DNA from: Streptomyces sp. NBC_00554
Lineage (GTDB): Bacteria > Actinomycetota > Actinomycetes > Streptomycetales > Streptomycetaceae
NCBI RefSeq assembly: GCF_041431135.1
Contig: NZ_CP107799.1
Span: 7,378,001-7,442,000, forward strand
Direction of reading: 5' to 3'
Length of the DNA stretch: 64,000 nt
The stretch's first letter is position 1. Every line of letters begins with the position of its first letter. The notes beneath the pieces were generated by a model. That model saw only the letters and a program-made list of their open reading frames with translations, was not told the DNA's origin and did not search any database. Shown one piece after another: positions 50,900 to 59,695 of this stretch. The position numbers and the translations under genes are program-made.

Positions 50900-53032
50900 G
50901 TGCAGGCGCTGCGGGAGACGGATCCACGGCGGATCGGTCCGTACGAGGTGCTCGGGAGGCTTGGCTCGGGCGGCATGGGCGAGGTCTATCTCGCCGAGTC
51001 GCGGGCCGGGCTCCGGCTGGCCGTGAAAGTGGTGCGGGCCGAGCACGCGGAGGACCGCACCTTCCGCGCCCGGTTCCGCCAGGAGGTACGGGCCGCGCAG
51101 ACCGTCGGCGGGACCGGGACGTACACCGCACGGGTGGTCGACGCCGACCCCGAGGGTGAACGGCCTTGGATGGCAACGGAGTTCGTCGACGGGCCGAACC
51201 TGCGCGACGCGGTCCTCGACGGCGGGCCGCTGCCCGAGGACGCGGTACTCACCTTCGCGGCCGCACTGGGCGAGGCCCTCGCCGCGATCCACGCCAAGGG
51301 CATGGTGCACCGCGACCTCAAGCCGTCCAACATCCTCCTTGCACCGGACGGTCCGCGGGTCATCGACTTCGGGATCGTACGGGCGCTTGAGGCGACGGCG
51401 ATGACCCGCACCGGCACCATGGTCGGCTCGGTCGGATACGTCTCGCCCGAACAGATCCGCAACGGCTCCGAGGTGGGACCGCCGAGTGACGTCTTCGCGC
51501 TGGGCGCCGTACTGGCGTACGCGTCGAGCGGCCGCGAGCCCTTCGGGGAGGGTCAGGACTCGGTGATCCTGCTGCGCATCATGACGCGGGACTTCGATCT
51601 CTCGGGGGTCCCGGCGCGCTTGCTTCCGCTGGTCGAGGCCTGTCTGCGGGAGGAGCCCGGGGAGCGGCCCACCCCGGAGGAAGTGGTCACGGCCGCCGGG
51701 CACACGGCGGCCTCCCTGCGGGCAGGGCTGCGGCCGGGGTGGCTCGCCCCCGCACCGGCGACGGCCGCGGGGGACGAACGGTGGCTTCCGGAGCGCGAGT
51801 CGGGCGAGGGAGAGAGCCGCGTCGAGTACGTCGCTCCGGTGACGGTCACGGGAGCTTCGGCGCCGACTGTCGCATCGGCACCCGAACGGCCTTCGCGGAG
51901 GCGGCTGTTGACGGCTTTCGGGGGTGGGGCGGTGGTCGCGGCCACCGGGGGAGCCGGCTGGTGGCTGTGGCTGCGCAGGCCCGGGCAGGAGAGCGGAACG
52001 CAAGGACCGGAGTCCCCCGAGACCGCGTCCGCGGCGGGCGTGCAGAATCCCGCCGCCCTCGCCTGGCAGTACGACGCCGCGGGGCTCGGCGGCATGTACG
52101 GACCCTGCGTCGCCGTGTCGCCGGACGGCGAGGTCGTCTACTTCGGGGACGCGAACGGGAAGCTGCAGGCGCTGTCCCGTGCGGGCGGGCGGCGCTGGGC
52201 GCTCAAGCTCGGCGAGGAGGTGTCGACGCCCGTCGTCACCCCGGACGGGATCTTCTGCGTCGTCTGGGACCAGGAGCGGGTGCGGCGCCGGCTGTGCGCG
52301 GTGGACGCGACGGGGAAGCTCATGTGGACCAGCACCCTCGGCGAGAACGGCTACGCCCCGCCCGTTCTCGCGGGTGCGGATGTGGTGGTGGCCACCGGCG
52401 ACACCGACGTGGGAGGCCTGCGCTGCTACGCCGCCGACGGTGCCGTGCTGTGGAGCGCCACCACGCCCGCCGGTCCGACCGGCATCCCTCTGGTGGCGGG
52501 CGAAGTGATCTACACAGGAACCTTCGGCGACCGCCTGGTGGCCCTGAACGCCACCGACGGCACCCGGATCTGGTCGGTCGCCGCGGGCACCGACATCGGC
52601 CGGCCCGCGCTGGTCGGCGAGGTCCTCCTGGCCGAGTCCGGCGGCGAGACGAACCGGCACGCCTTCAGCCTGGACGGCAAGAAGCTGTGGGAGCGGTCGA
52701 CGGACGGCAACGGGCTGCTGGTCACCGGGAACAAGTCGCTTGCGATCACCACCGGGCAGGGCACCGTCGACGCGATCAGGGCGGCCGACGGCTCCACCGC
52801 GTGGACGTACGAGATCGGCGGCGACTGGCTGCCGGGACCGGCGGTGGCCGCAGACCGAATCTATGTGCGAAGCGGGCTCGTCCTGTGCGCCCTGGGCCTG
52901 GACGGCAAGCCGCTGTGGAGCGAGGCGCTCGGCAAGTCGACCGGGGAGGACCAGCACAGCCCGGTACTGAGCGACAGGCGCCTCTACGTTCCCTCCGGGG
53001 GCGGAATCGCCGCCGTGGACGTCAGCGCCTGA
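50900..53032 (+). CDS. Serine/threonine protein kinase with PQQ-type beta-propeller
   Basis: 710 aa from the GTG at 50900 (AGGGGAG upstream; TTG at 50891 is possible). The kinase domain (about 1-265) has GRLGSGGMGEVYLAES, the Lys in LAVKVV, HRDLKPSNILL, DFGIVRAL and SPEQIRNG. A Pro/Ala linker leads to one membrane span preceded by RRRLL (LLTAFGGGAVVAATGGAGWWLWL, about 335-356). The exported part (about 385-710) carries repeats of the PQQ/beta-propeller kind (VVYFGDANGKLQALSRAGGRRWALK; LVALNATDGTRIWSV; DGKKLWERS). The propeller is probably a sensor of a cell-wall or small-molecule ligand. The target is unknown. Confidence 0.92.
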   Translation: MQALRETDPRRIGPYEVLGRLGSGGMGEVYLAESRAGLRLAVKVVRAEHAEDRTFRARFRQEVRAAQTVGGTGTYTARVVDADPEGERPWMATEFVDGPNLRDAVLDGGPLPEDAVLTFAAALGEALAAIHAKGMVHRDLKPSNILLAPDGPRVIDFGIVRALEATAMTRTGTMVGSVGYVSPEQIRNGSEVGPPSDVFALGAVLAYASSGREPFGEGQDSVILLRIMTRDFDLSGVPARLLPLVEACLREEPGERPTPEEVVTAAGHTAASLRAGLRPGWLAPAPATAAGDERWLPERESGEGESRVEYVAPVTVTGASAPTVASAPERPSRRRLLTAFGGGAVVAATGGAGWWLWLRRPGQESGTQGPESPETASAAGVQNPAALAWQYDAAGLGGMYGPCVAVSPDGEVVYFGDANGKLQALSRAGGRRWALKLGEEVSTPVVTPDGIFCVVWDQERVRRRLCAVDATGKLMWTSTLGENGYAPPVLAGADVVVATGDTDVGGLRCYAADGAVLWSATTPAGPTGIPLVAGEVIYTGTFGDRLVALNATDGTRIWSVAAGTDIGRPALVGEVLLAESGGETNRHAFSLDGKKLWERSTDGNGLLVTGNKSLAITTGQGTVDAIRAADGSTAWTYEIGGDWLPGPAVAADRIYVRSGLVLCALGLDGKPLWSEALGKSTGEDQHSPVLSDRRLYVPSGGGIAAVDVSA

Positions 53033-53045
53033 CCGGGACCGGCTC

Positions 53046-53327
53046 TCAGCCGTCCAGGCCGATCGCGAACGCCGCCTCCAGGTCGTGCTGGGAGTACGTA
53101 CGGAACGCGACGTGGGTGTCCGTGCCCTCGACGCCCGGGATCTTGCTGATCTTGCCGGGGATGACGTCCGCCAGGTCGTCGTGGGCCTTCACGCGGACCA
53201 TGGCGATCAGGTCGTACGTACCGGTGACCGAGAAGACCTCGCTGACGCTGTCGAGGGCGGCGATCGATTCCGCGATCTCGGGGATCCGGTCCACGCTGGT
53301 CTTGATGAGCACGATCGCGGTGATCAC
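53046..53327 (-). CDS. Stand-alone Lrp/AsnC ligand-binding (RAM) domain protein
   Basis: 93 aa: MITAIVLIKTSVDRIPEIAES and SEVFSVTGTYDLIAMVRVKAHDDL match the RAM effector domain of Lrp/AsnC regulators, but there is no DNA-binding helix-turn-helix. Such single-domain proteins bind amino acids and can modify regulators. The GTG at 53327 overlaps the stop of the rhomboid gene (GTGA), so the two are co-translated. Confidence 0.9.
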   Translation of the reverse strand: MITAIVLIKTSVDRIPEIAESIAALDSVSEVFSVTGTYDLIAMVRVKAHDDLADVIPGKISKIPGVEGTDTHVAFRTYSQHDLEAAFAIGLDG

Positions 53328-54067
53328 GGCTGGTTTTCTCCCTCGGGGGCCGCGGCTGGGGTCTTCACTCTAGCCGTACGGCCGAAGCGCACCCACGCGT
53401 AGACGAAGCCCAGCGAGAAGCCCACCAGGTGGGCCAGATAGGCGACCCCGGGACCGGCGGAGACGCGGCCCGCCGCCAGCCATTGCAGGGTCACCCAGAA
53501 GGGCAGCACCACCCAGGCCGGGAAGCGCAGCGGCAGGAAGAAGAGGAACGGGAAGAGACTGGTCACCCGGGCCTTGGGGAACAGGTACAGGAACGCGCCG
53601 AGCACCGCGGAGATCGCCCCGGAGGCGCCGACCAGGGTCTGCTGGGACTCGGCGTTGGCGGCCGCGTAGCCCAGCAGGGCGAGATAACCGCAGCCCAGAT
53701 AGAAGAGGGCGAACTCGACGTGCCCCATGCGTTCCTCGGTCATCGCCCCGAAGACGTAGAAGAAGAGCATGTTGCCGAGGAGGTGGAGCCAGCCGCCGTG
53801 GATGAACAGGGCCGTGGCCGGAGTGAGCGCCGCACGCGCGTCCCCGGTGAACAGTTCGGAGGGCACCACCCCCCAGCGGCGGAAGTAGGCCCGCTGGGCG
53901 GCCAGCAGCTCGTCCCCGGTGCCGTACACCGGATTGAGTCCCGAGGCCGGGCCGATCACGAAGATCAGGCAGCACAGGACGATCAGCCCGTACGTCACCG
54001 GCGCCGACCGACCCCGCACCGTCCTGCCGACCGTCGTACTCCAGTTGCCGATCATGGTGCAGAGCAT
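53324..54067 (-). CDS. Rhomboid-family intramembrane serine protease
   Basis: 247 aa with six or seven spans. Active-site marks are HGGWLHLLGNMLFFYVFG (loop 1), the nucleophile in TLVGASGAISAVLGAF (GxSG), and the dyad His in VAYLAHLVGFSLGFVYAWVRFG. It cleaves membrane proteins within the lipid bilayer. An extra Gly/Pro segment and the loop DELLAAQRAYFRRWG precede the catalytic core. Unlike the rhomboid-like protein at 13025, the dyad is complete. Confidence 0.95.
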   Translation of the reverse strand: MLCTMIGNWSTTVGRTVRGRSAPVTYGLIVLCCLIFVIGPASGLNPVYGTGDELLAAQRAYFRRWGVVPSELFTGDARAALTPATALFIHGGWLHLLGNMLFFYVFGAMTEERMGHVEFALFYLGCGYLALLGYAAANAESQQTLVGASGAISAVLGAFLYLFPKARVTSLFPFLFFLPLRFPAWVVLPFWVTLQWLAAGRVSAGPGVAYLAHLVGFSLGFVYAWVRFGRTARVKTPAAAPEGENQP

Positions 54068-54209
54068 GGCGTAACCGGACGGATGAGCACAGACCGCCTC
54101 GCCGCAGTGGACGGCCGAGCGTCGAGTACCCGCCAGGCCTTAGGGTTACGAGCCATACGCACCAGGGAGACTGGCGCGGTACGGATACCAGAAGGAAAGC
54201 GACACCTAC

Positions 54210-54449
54210 ATGACGGTTCCCCTCCCGACTGCCGAGACCCGGTGGCGCTGCACGCTCTGCGGCAACCTCACGCGGTTCGACGTGACCCGTTCGTCGAAGG
54301 TCGTCGAATATGTGCACCTCGACCTCGCCGGGGAGCCCAAGGTCGAGGAGCGCGAGGTGGTCAGTGAGACCATCGAGTCGGTGCGCTGTCGCTGGTGCAA
54401 CGCGTTGGATCAGGTGGAACTCGTGGACAGGCCGGGTGCCGGCTCCTGA
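54210..54449 (+). CDS. Small zinc-ribbon protein
   Basis: 79 aa: WRCTLCGNLTRFDVTR and VRCRWCNALDQVEL give two Cys-x2-Cys pairs that would bind one zinc. AAGGAAAG lies 8-15 bases before the ATG. Conserved in actinobacteria. The partner is unknown; it precedes the NYN-domain gene by 32 bp and may share its transcript. Confidence 0.85.
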   Translation: MTVPLPTAETRWRCTLCGNLTRFDVTRSSKVVEYVHLDLAGEPKVEEREVVSETIESVRCRWCNALDQVELVDRPGAGS

Positions 54450-54481
54450 GGGAGCGGGCCCCACTGATATTGGGGTGACGG

Positions 54482-55831
54482 ATGGTGGAGACCACAGGCG
54501 GGGAGCCGGACGACGGCGCCGCCGAGGTGCTCGACCGTCCGCTGCCCGACGGCGTGCGCCGACGGGTCGTGCAGATCGTCTCCGACGGCTTCGGCGGGCT
54601 GACCATCGGTGAACTGCCCACGCAGTTGCGGCAGTTCGCGCGGTTCGCGCCGAATCGGCGGGCCAAGTTCGCCGGTAACGCGATGGCCTCCGCGCTGGAG
54701 ACCGACCCGCTCTTCAGGCAGCGTATCGCCGAGAAGCTGAGAGAGGCGCAGCCGGAGCTGACCGGCGCCCTCGACTCCGGCGCGCCGCCCCCGGCCGCGG
54801 ATCCGCTGGACGTGGCGGCCGCGGCCTATGTGCTGCGACCCACGGGCTGGGTGAAGCTGGTGGCCGCCGCGGGCGAGGAGGCCCTGCGGGCGGACGCCGA
54901 GCGCGCCGACGAGGAGAGCCGGGCGGAGCTGGAGCGGCTGCGCCAGGAGCTCGCGGAGGCCCGCGGCCATACGAAGGCGGAGACCGAACGGCTGCGTACG
55001 GAGCTGGAGTCGGCGAAGAAGGAAGCCGAATCGCTTCACCGCAAGCTGCGCGGCGCCCTCAGTGACGTCAAGCGCGGCGAGGCGGCCGTGCGCAAGCTCC
55101 AGGCCGAGACGGACACCGCGCGGGCCGAGGTGCAGGCTCAGCTGTCCGCCGCCGAGAGCGAGACCCGGCGGCTCAAGGCGCGGCTCGGGGAGGCCGAGGC
55201 GGCCCTGGAGGCGACGCGGAGAGCGGCGCGCGAGGGGCGCAGCGTCGAGGACATGCGCGTACGACTGCTGCTCGACACGGTGCTCGAGGCCACCCAGGGG
55301 CTGCGGCGGGAGCTCGCGCTGCCGCCCGTCTCCGTGCGGCCCGCCGAGACCGTCGACGCGGTCGAACCGGGACGGATGACGCCGAAGGACATCGCCGCCC
55401 GCGCGCTGTCCGAAAACGATCCCGCGATCCTCGACCAGTTGCTCGCGCTGCCGCAGGCGCATCTGGTGGTCGACGGCTACAACGTCACCAAGACCGGCTA
55501 TCCGCAGATGCCGTTGGAGAAGCAGCGGCTCAGGCTGCTCGGGCAGCTCTCGCAGCTCGCCGCGCAGACCGGCGCCGAGGTGACGTGTGTCTTCGACGGG
55601 GCCGAGCTGGCCGCGCCCGTGCTGCTCGCGCCGCCGCGCGGGGTGAGGGTGCTGTTCTCCAAGGCCGGTGTCACGGCGGACGAGTTGATCCGCCAGCTGG
55701 TGCGCGCCGAGCCGCCGGGGCGGCCGGTCATCGTCGTCTCCACCGACCGTGAGGTGGCCGACGGGATCGCCAAGGCGGGTGCGCGCCCGGTGGCCTCGGT
55801 GGTGCTCCTCAAGCGCTTCTCGCACGGTTAG
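54482..55831 (+). CDS. NYN/YacP-domain protein with long coiled coil
   Basis: 449 aa. N-terminal region (about 1-140) of unknown fold with LPTQLRQFARFAPNRRAKFAG; a coiled coil (about 140-255, ERLRQELAEARGHTKAETERL...); then the PIN-like NYN nuclease domain (about 315-445): AHLVVDGYNVTKTGYPQM with the first Asp, TCVFDGAELAAP, TADELIRQLVRAE, and the Asp in IVVSTDREVADG. Likely an RNA-binding or RNA-cleaving protein. The 3' end including the stop is tandemly duplicated (55811-55860). Confidence 0.88.
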   Translation: MVETTGGEPDDGAAEVLDRPLPDGVRRRVVQIVSDGFGGLTIGELPTQLRQFARFAPNRRAKFAGNAMASALETDPLFRQRIAEKLREAQPELTGALDSGAPPPAADPLDVAAAAYVLRPTGWVKLVAAAGEEALRADAERADEESRAELERLRQELAEARGHTKAETERLRTELESAKKEAESLHRKLRGALSDVKRGEAAVRKLQAETDTARAEVQAQLSAAESETRRLKARLGEAEAALEATRRAAREGRSVEDMRVRLLLDTVLEATQGLRRELALPPVSVRPAETVDAVEPGRMTPKDIAARALSENDPAILDQLLALPQAHLVVDGYNVTKTGYPQMPLEKQRLRLLGQLSQLAAQTGAEVTCVFDGAELAAPVLLAPPRGVRVLFSKAGVTADELIRQLVRAEPPGRPVIVVSTDREVADGIAKAGARPVASVVLLKRFSHG

Positions 55832-55860
55832 CCCGAAGCGCTTCTCGCACGGTTGGCCCG
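55811..55860 (+). repeat. Duplicated 3' end of the NYN gene
   Basis: The 25-bp segments AAGCGCTTCTCGCACGGTTA-GCCCG (55811-55835) and 55836-55860 stand head to tail and differ only where the TAG stop reads TGG in the second copy. A direct case of a stop-codon-spanning duplication. Confidence 0.95.
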
Positions 55861-56175
55861 CGCGTTCGGCCGGATGCCGCGTACGCCCCAAAGGCAACCT
55901 ACGCACCATGCGTAACGTCTGGGCTTGATGCCCGGATTGGCGAGACCTTCACGCAACGTACTGTCAAATGTGCATTACTGCATGTGAGTTGTGTGCAAAG
56001 AATGCGCTCGGTGAACGAGATTTTTCCCATCAGGATTTGAACTGATCACAAGAAGGTCACTAGGGTCAGGCCTCGAACCTCTGCTCGGGTGATCACTCAT
56101 TGGGAGTGACGGTGGAGGGGGCCCCGCCCGTCGGAGCAATCGGCAGGCGGCTGGAGGAAGAAGGAGCTCGCCTTC
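55861..56175. other. Leader region of the first NlpC/P60 gene
   Basis: 315 bp without a gene. It has low-GC patches (ATTACTGCATGTGAGTTGTG), the promoter at 56037-56066 and a GC-rich leader of about 100 bases. I looked for a c-di-AMP (ydaO-type) riboswitch, which controls some Streptomyces wall hydrolases, and did not find its core. Confidence 0.5.
56037..56066 (+). promoter_or_regulatory. Promoter of the first NlpC/P60 gene
   Basis: TTGAAC (56037-56042), 18-bp spacer, TAGGGT (56061-56066), about 110 bp before the start codon. Confidence 0.6.
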
Positions 56176-57207
56176 GTGGCGTCCCACCGTCGTCCCAAGC
56201 AGCCGAGCCGCACCCGTGTGACCGTGCTCACCACCGCCGCGGCAGCCGCCGTGGTCCTCAGCGCGAATGCCGCGAACGCCGCGCCGAGCGAGAAGCCGAG
56301 CGTCGACGAGGTCAAGACCAAGGTCGACAAGCTTCAGGAGGAGGCCGAGCAGGCCTCCGAGAAGCTCAACGGCGCCACGGAGAAGCAGGACAAGCTCCAG
56401 AAGCAGATCGACACGCTCCAGGACAACGTGGCCCGCGGCCAGGAGGAGCTCAACGACCTGCGCGACGGCCTCGGTTCGATGGCCACCGCCCAGTACCGCA
56501 CCGGCGCCATCGACCCCTCCGTGCAGCTGTTCCTCTCCGCGGACCCGGACGACTACCTCGACAAGGCGTCCACGATGGACCAGCTGAGCAATCAGCAGGT
56601 CGAGACGTTGAAGAAGGTCCAGGAGAAGCAGCGTTCGCTCGCCCAGCAGCGCGAGGAAGCCTCCGAGAAGCTCAAGGACCTCGCCAGCACCCGGACCGAG
56701 CTGGCCAAGAACAAGAAGGAAGTCCAGGCCAAGCTCGCCGAGGCGAACCGGCTCCTCAACACCCTGACGGCCGCGGAGCAGGCAGCCCTCGACGCGAAAG
56801 AGGCGCAGGCCAGCAGCGCCGCTCAGGCCGCCGCCGGCGGGTCGACCGCTCCCGCCTCGGGCCGCGCCTCCTCCGCGTACGCCGCCGCGCAGTCCAAGCT
56901 CGGCTCGCCGTACGTCTACGGCGCCTCGGGACCCTCTTCGTTCGACTGCTCGGGTCTGACCTCCTGGGCCTACGCCCAGGCCGGTGTCTCCATACCGCGC
57001 ACCTCGCAGGCGCAGGCCAGTGCCGGCACCCGGATCTACTCGCAGAGCGATCTCCAGGTCGGCGACCTGGTCATCTTCTACAGCGACCAGCACCACGTCG
57101 GTTTCTACGCGGGCAACGGCCAGGTGCTGCACGCCCCGCGCTCCGGCACGGTCGTTCGCTACGAGTCGATCGGCAACATGCCCTTCCAGTTCGGCGTCCG
57201 GATCTGA
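56176..57207 (+). CDS. Secreted NlpC/P60 peptidoglycan hydrolase 1
   Basis: 343 aa from the GTG at 56176 (AAGAAGGAGC upstream). Signal peptide to about residue 35 (ANAANA-AP). A coiled coil (about 40-215: TKVDKLQEEAEQASEKL...) and an Ala/Ser linker precede the NlpC/P60 domain, with catalytic Cys in FDCSGLTSWAYAQAG, His in HHVGFYAGNGQVLHAP and the final polar residue region. It cleaves D-gamma-glutamyl bonds in peptidoglycan stems. A paralogue follows about 215 bp downstream. Confidence 0.93.
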   Translation: MASHRRPKQPSRTRVTVLTTAAAAAVVLSANAANAAPSEKPSVDEVKTKVDKLQEEAEQASEKLNGATEKQDKLQKQIDTLQDNVARGQEELNDLRDGLGSMATAQYRTGAIDPSVQLFLSADPDDYLDKASTMDQLSNQQVETLKKVQEKQRSLAQQREEASEKLKDLASTRTELAKNKKEVQAKLAEANRLLNTLTAAEQAALDAKEAQASSAAQAAAGGSTAPASGRASSAYAAAQSKLGSPYVYGASGPSSFDCSGLTSWAYAQAGVSIPRTSQAQASAGTRIYSQSDLQVGDLVIFYSDQHHVGFYAGNGQVLHAPRSGTVVRYESIGNMPFQFGVRI

Positions 57208-57277
57208 CGCACCCGCTCCCAGGAGCCTGTCGCCACGCCGCCCAAACGGGCGAATCGCGGTGACTCGAGCTGACCCC

Positions 57278-57313
57278 ACACCCCGTCGGTGACCTGCGTC
57301 TCCGGCGGGGTGT
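57278..57313 (+). terminator. Hairpin between the two NlpC/P60 genes
   Basis: ACACCCCGTCGG (57278-57289) pairs with CCGGCGGGGTGT (57302-57313) with one mismatch. No T-tract. It would separate the two hydrolase genes. Confidence 0.6.
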
Positions 57314-57423
57314 CACGTTGTGTGCCCGCCGGGGTCTTTGGCCGGTGCGTAGTGGCACGGCTACTGTCTGCCGCGTTTCCCCCAACTCCGGGGGAGCGTC
57401 AGCGGAAGGGAGTGCGGCCACTC

Positions 57424-58446
57424 GTGGGGTCCCATCGCCGCCTTGCACCGTCCGGCTCCGACCGGGGCTTCGGCGCCGCCGGTTTCGCCGTCTGCGTGAT
57501 GTCCGCCGCCGCCGCGGCCCTCGGCGCCGTACCGGCCGCCGGAGCGCCCCAGGACGACACCCGGGCCGAGGTGGACCGCCTGTACGAGCAGGCCGAGAAG
57601 GCCACCGAGGAGTACAACCAGGCCGACGAGCGCGCCGACTCGCTGCGCGAGCAGGTGAGTGACGCCCAGGACGAGATCGCCCGGCAGCAGGAACGCATCA
57701 ACACCATGCGGGACGCGCTCGGTTCGCTCGCCGGGGCCCAGTACCGCTCGGGCGGCATCGACCCCTCCCTCGCGCTGCTGTTCTCCGACGACCCCGACGA
57801 CTACCTCGACAAGGCCGCCGTGCTCGACCGGATCAACGCCCACCAGGCCGGCGAACTCAAGGACCTCCAGTCCGCCATGCGCGACCTTGCCCAGCGGCGC
57901 GAGGAGGCCACCGGCAAGCTCGCCGAGCTGGAGAAGAGCCGCAAGGCCGTCGCCCAGCACAAACGCACCGTCGAGCAGAAGCTGACCCGGGCGCGGCAGC
58001 TGCTCAACGCGCTGCCGGACTCCCTGCGCGCCGCCTATGACCGGGCCTCCCGCTCCGGGCGCTCCGACATGCCCGACTTCGGGGGCGCGGTCCCCGCCTC
58101 GGGGCGTGCGGCCGCCGCCGTCGCCGCGGCCCGCTCCGCGCTCGGCCGTCCGTACGTGTGGGGCTCCAACGGGCCCGGCGGCTTCGACTGTTCGGGCCTC
58201 ATGCAGTGGTCGTACGGGCAGGCCGGGGTCGGTCTGCCACGCACCTCGCAGGCCCAGCGGAACGCCGGACGGCAGGTGCCGCTCGCCCAGGCACAGCCCG
58301 GCGACCTGGTCGCCTACCGCGACGACGCCAGCCACATCGCGATGTACATGGGCAACGGGCAGGTGATCCACGCGCCCTACCCGGGCGCGCCCGTCCGCTA
58401 CGACCCGGTGGGCATGATGCCGGTCTCGTCGGTCACCAGGGTCTGA
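57424..58446 (+). CDS. Secreted NlpC/P60 peptidoglycan hydrolase 2
   Basis: 340 aa from the GTG at 57424, chosen because MGSHRRLAP matches MASHRRPKQ of the paralogue; GTG 57412 is an alternative. Signal peptide ends near PAAGA-PQ. The coiled coil (TRAEVDRLYEQAEKATEEY; DEIARQQERINTMRDAL) and the catalytic domain (FDCSGLMQWSYGQAGVGLP, HIAMYMGNGQVIHAPYPGAP) follow the same order as in the upstream gene, so the pair arose by duplication. Confidence 0.92.
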   Translation: MGSHRRLAPSGSDRGFGAAGFAVCVMSAAAAALGAVPAAGAPQDDTRAEVDRLYEQAEKATEEYNQADERADSLREQVSDAQDEIARQQERINTMRDALGSLAGAQYRSGGIDPSLALLFSDDPDDYLDKAAVLDRINAHQAGELKDLQSAMRDLAQRREEATGKLAELEKSRKAVAQHKRTVEQKLTRARQLLNALPDSLRAAYDRASRSGRSDMPDFGGAVPASGRAAAAVAAARSALGRPYVWGSNGPGGFDCSGLMQWSYGQAGVGLPRTSQAQRNAGRQVPLAQAQPGDLVAYRDDASHIAMYMGNGQVIHAPYPGAPVRYDPVGMMPVSSVTRV

Positions 58447-58477
58447 CCCCGCGCGAACTCGCCGTACGATCGGGAAC

Positions 58478-59674
58478 GTGGCTGGTCGAAGGCGCGCGTC
58501 GCGAGCGGGGCTCTCCCTGGTGCTGTTGCTCGCCGTGCTGGTGGGCTGCGGCGGCCGCACCGCCTCGGACAGCGCGCAGGCCGAGGTGCAGCGGGTACTG
58601 GACCGGCGGGCGGCGGCCGTCCTCGACCGGGACGAACCGGCGTACCGGGCCACCGGTCAATCGGCCGCGTCCGTCGCCGAGTTCGGGAATCTCCGCGAGG
58701 TCCCGCTGGCGGCCTGGTCGTACCGCGTGACCGGCTTCCACCGCTCCGGCGACCGGGCCACCGCCGACGCCGAGCTGAGCTACCGCGTCGAGGGCTACGA
58801 CAAGGCGCCCGTGACGGCCGCCCGCGACCTGAGCCTGACCCGTAGCGGCGGGAAGTGGTACGTCGTCTCGGACGAGCCCGCCAAGGACGCCAGCGAGCAG
58901 TTGTGGGAGCAGGGGGCGGTGACGGTCCTGCGGGGTGAGCACAGCCTCGTGATGGGCGTCGGGCAGTCGGACGAGCGGCTGCGCGCCTACGCGGGCATCG
59001 CGGACCGTGCCGTGCCCGCCGTGTCCCAGGCGTGGGGCACCGACTGGTCGGCCCATGTCGTCGTGCTCGTACCGAGGTCGCTGGAGGGCATGGCGGGGCT
59101 GCTGGGCGCCGCGGCGTCCGGGTACCAGGGCATCGCGGCGGTCACCACCGGCGAGGCGGGCGCCTCGGCGAAGGCACCCGCGGACCGGATCATCGTCAAC
59201 CCCGACGCGTACGGCGTCCTCGGCGACTTCGGCAAACAGGTCGTCCTCACCCACGAGACCACGCATGTCGCGACCCGCACCCACACCACCGCCGCCACCC
59301 CGCTGTGGCTCTCCGAGGGCTACGCGGACTGGGTCGGCTACCTCGGCAGCGGGCGCACCGCCGTACAGGTCGCGCCGGAGCTGGAGCGTGCCGTCGTGGA
59401 CGGGCATGTCCCGGCCGCGCTGCCGGTCGACGCGGACTTCGGGTTCACCGGGGACGCGGGGAAGCTGGCGCAGGCGTACGAGGGCGGCTGGATGGCCTGC
59501 CGGCTGATCGCGGACCGCTGGGGCGAGGTCCGCCTCAACGACTTCTACCGGGCCGTGGGTGAGCACGAGAAGCGGTCGGGGGCGGTCGAGGACGCGCTGC
59601 GGGATGTGCTGGGTACGACGCCGCAGGAGTTCACGGAACTGTGGCGGGACTATCTGCAGGCGCAGCTGGGCTGA
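58478..59674 (+). CDS. Secreted lipoprotein with HExxH metallopeptidase motif
   Basis: 398 aa from the GTG at 58478. Lipobox VLVGC-GG. The N-terminal half (about 40-150) is a SnoaL/NTF2-like beta domain (YRATGQSAASVAEFGN; YRVTGFHRSGDRATADAELS). The C-terminal half contains QVVLTHETTHVATRTHTT, a zinc-type HExxH site (HETTH), and a downstream Glu in PLWLSEGYADWVGYLGS, as in gluzincins (peptidase MA-like). The final helix bundle ends in EFTELWRDYLQAQLG. It probably acts outside the membrane. The preceding NlpC/P60 gene is 31 bp away. Confidence 0.85.
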   Translation: MAGRRRASRAGLSLVLLLAVLVGCGGRTASDSAQAEVQRVLDRRAAAVLDRDEPAYRATGQSAASVAEFGNLREVPLAAWSYRVTGFHRSGDRATADAELSYRVEGYDKAPVTAARDLSLTRSGGKWYVVSDEPAKDASEQLWEQGAVTVLRGEHSLVMGVGQSDERLRAYAGIADRAVPAVSQAWGTDWSAHVVVLVPRSLEGMAGLLGAAASGYQGIAAVTTGEAGASAKAPADRIIVNPDAYGVLGDFGKQVVLTHETTHVATRTHTTAATPLWLSEGYADWVGYLGSGRTAVQVAPELERAVVDGHVPAALPVDADFGFTGDAGKLAQAYEGGWMACRLIADRWGEVRLNDFYRAVGEHEKRSGAVEDALRDVLGTTPQEFTELWRDYLQAQLG

Positions 59675-59695
59675 GCCTCGGCAGGCTCGGCCGGT

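Noticed and set aside
55861..56175. c-di-AMP (ydaO-type) riboswitch before the first NlpC/P60 gene
   Set aside because: I looked for it because such switches precede wall hydrolase genes in Streptomyces, but the conserved core segments are absent.
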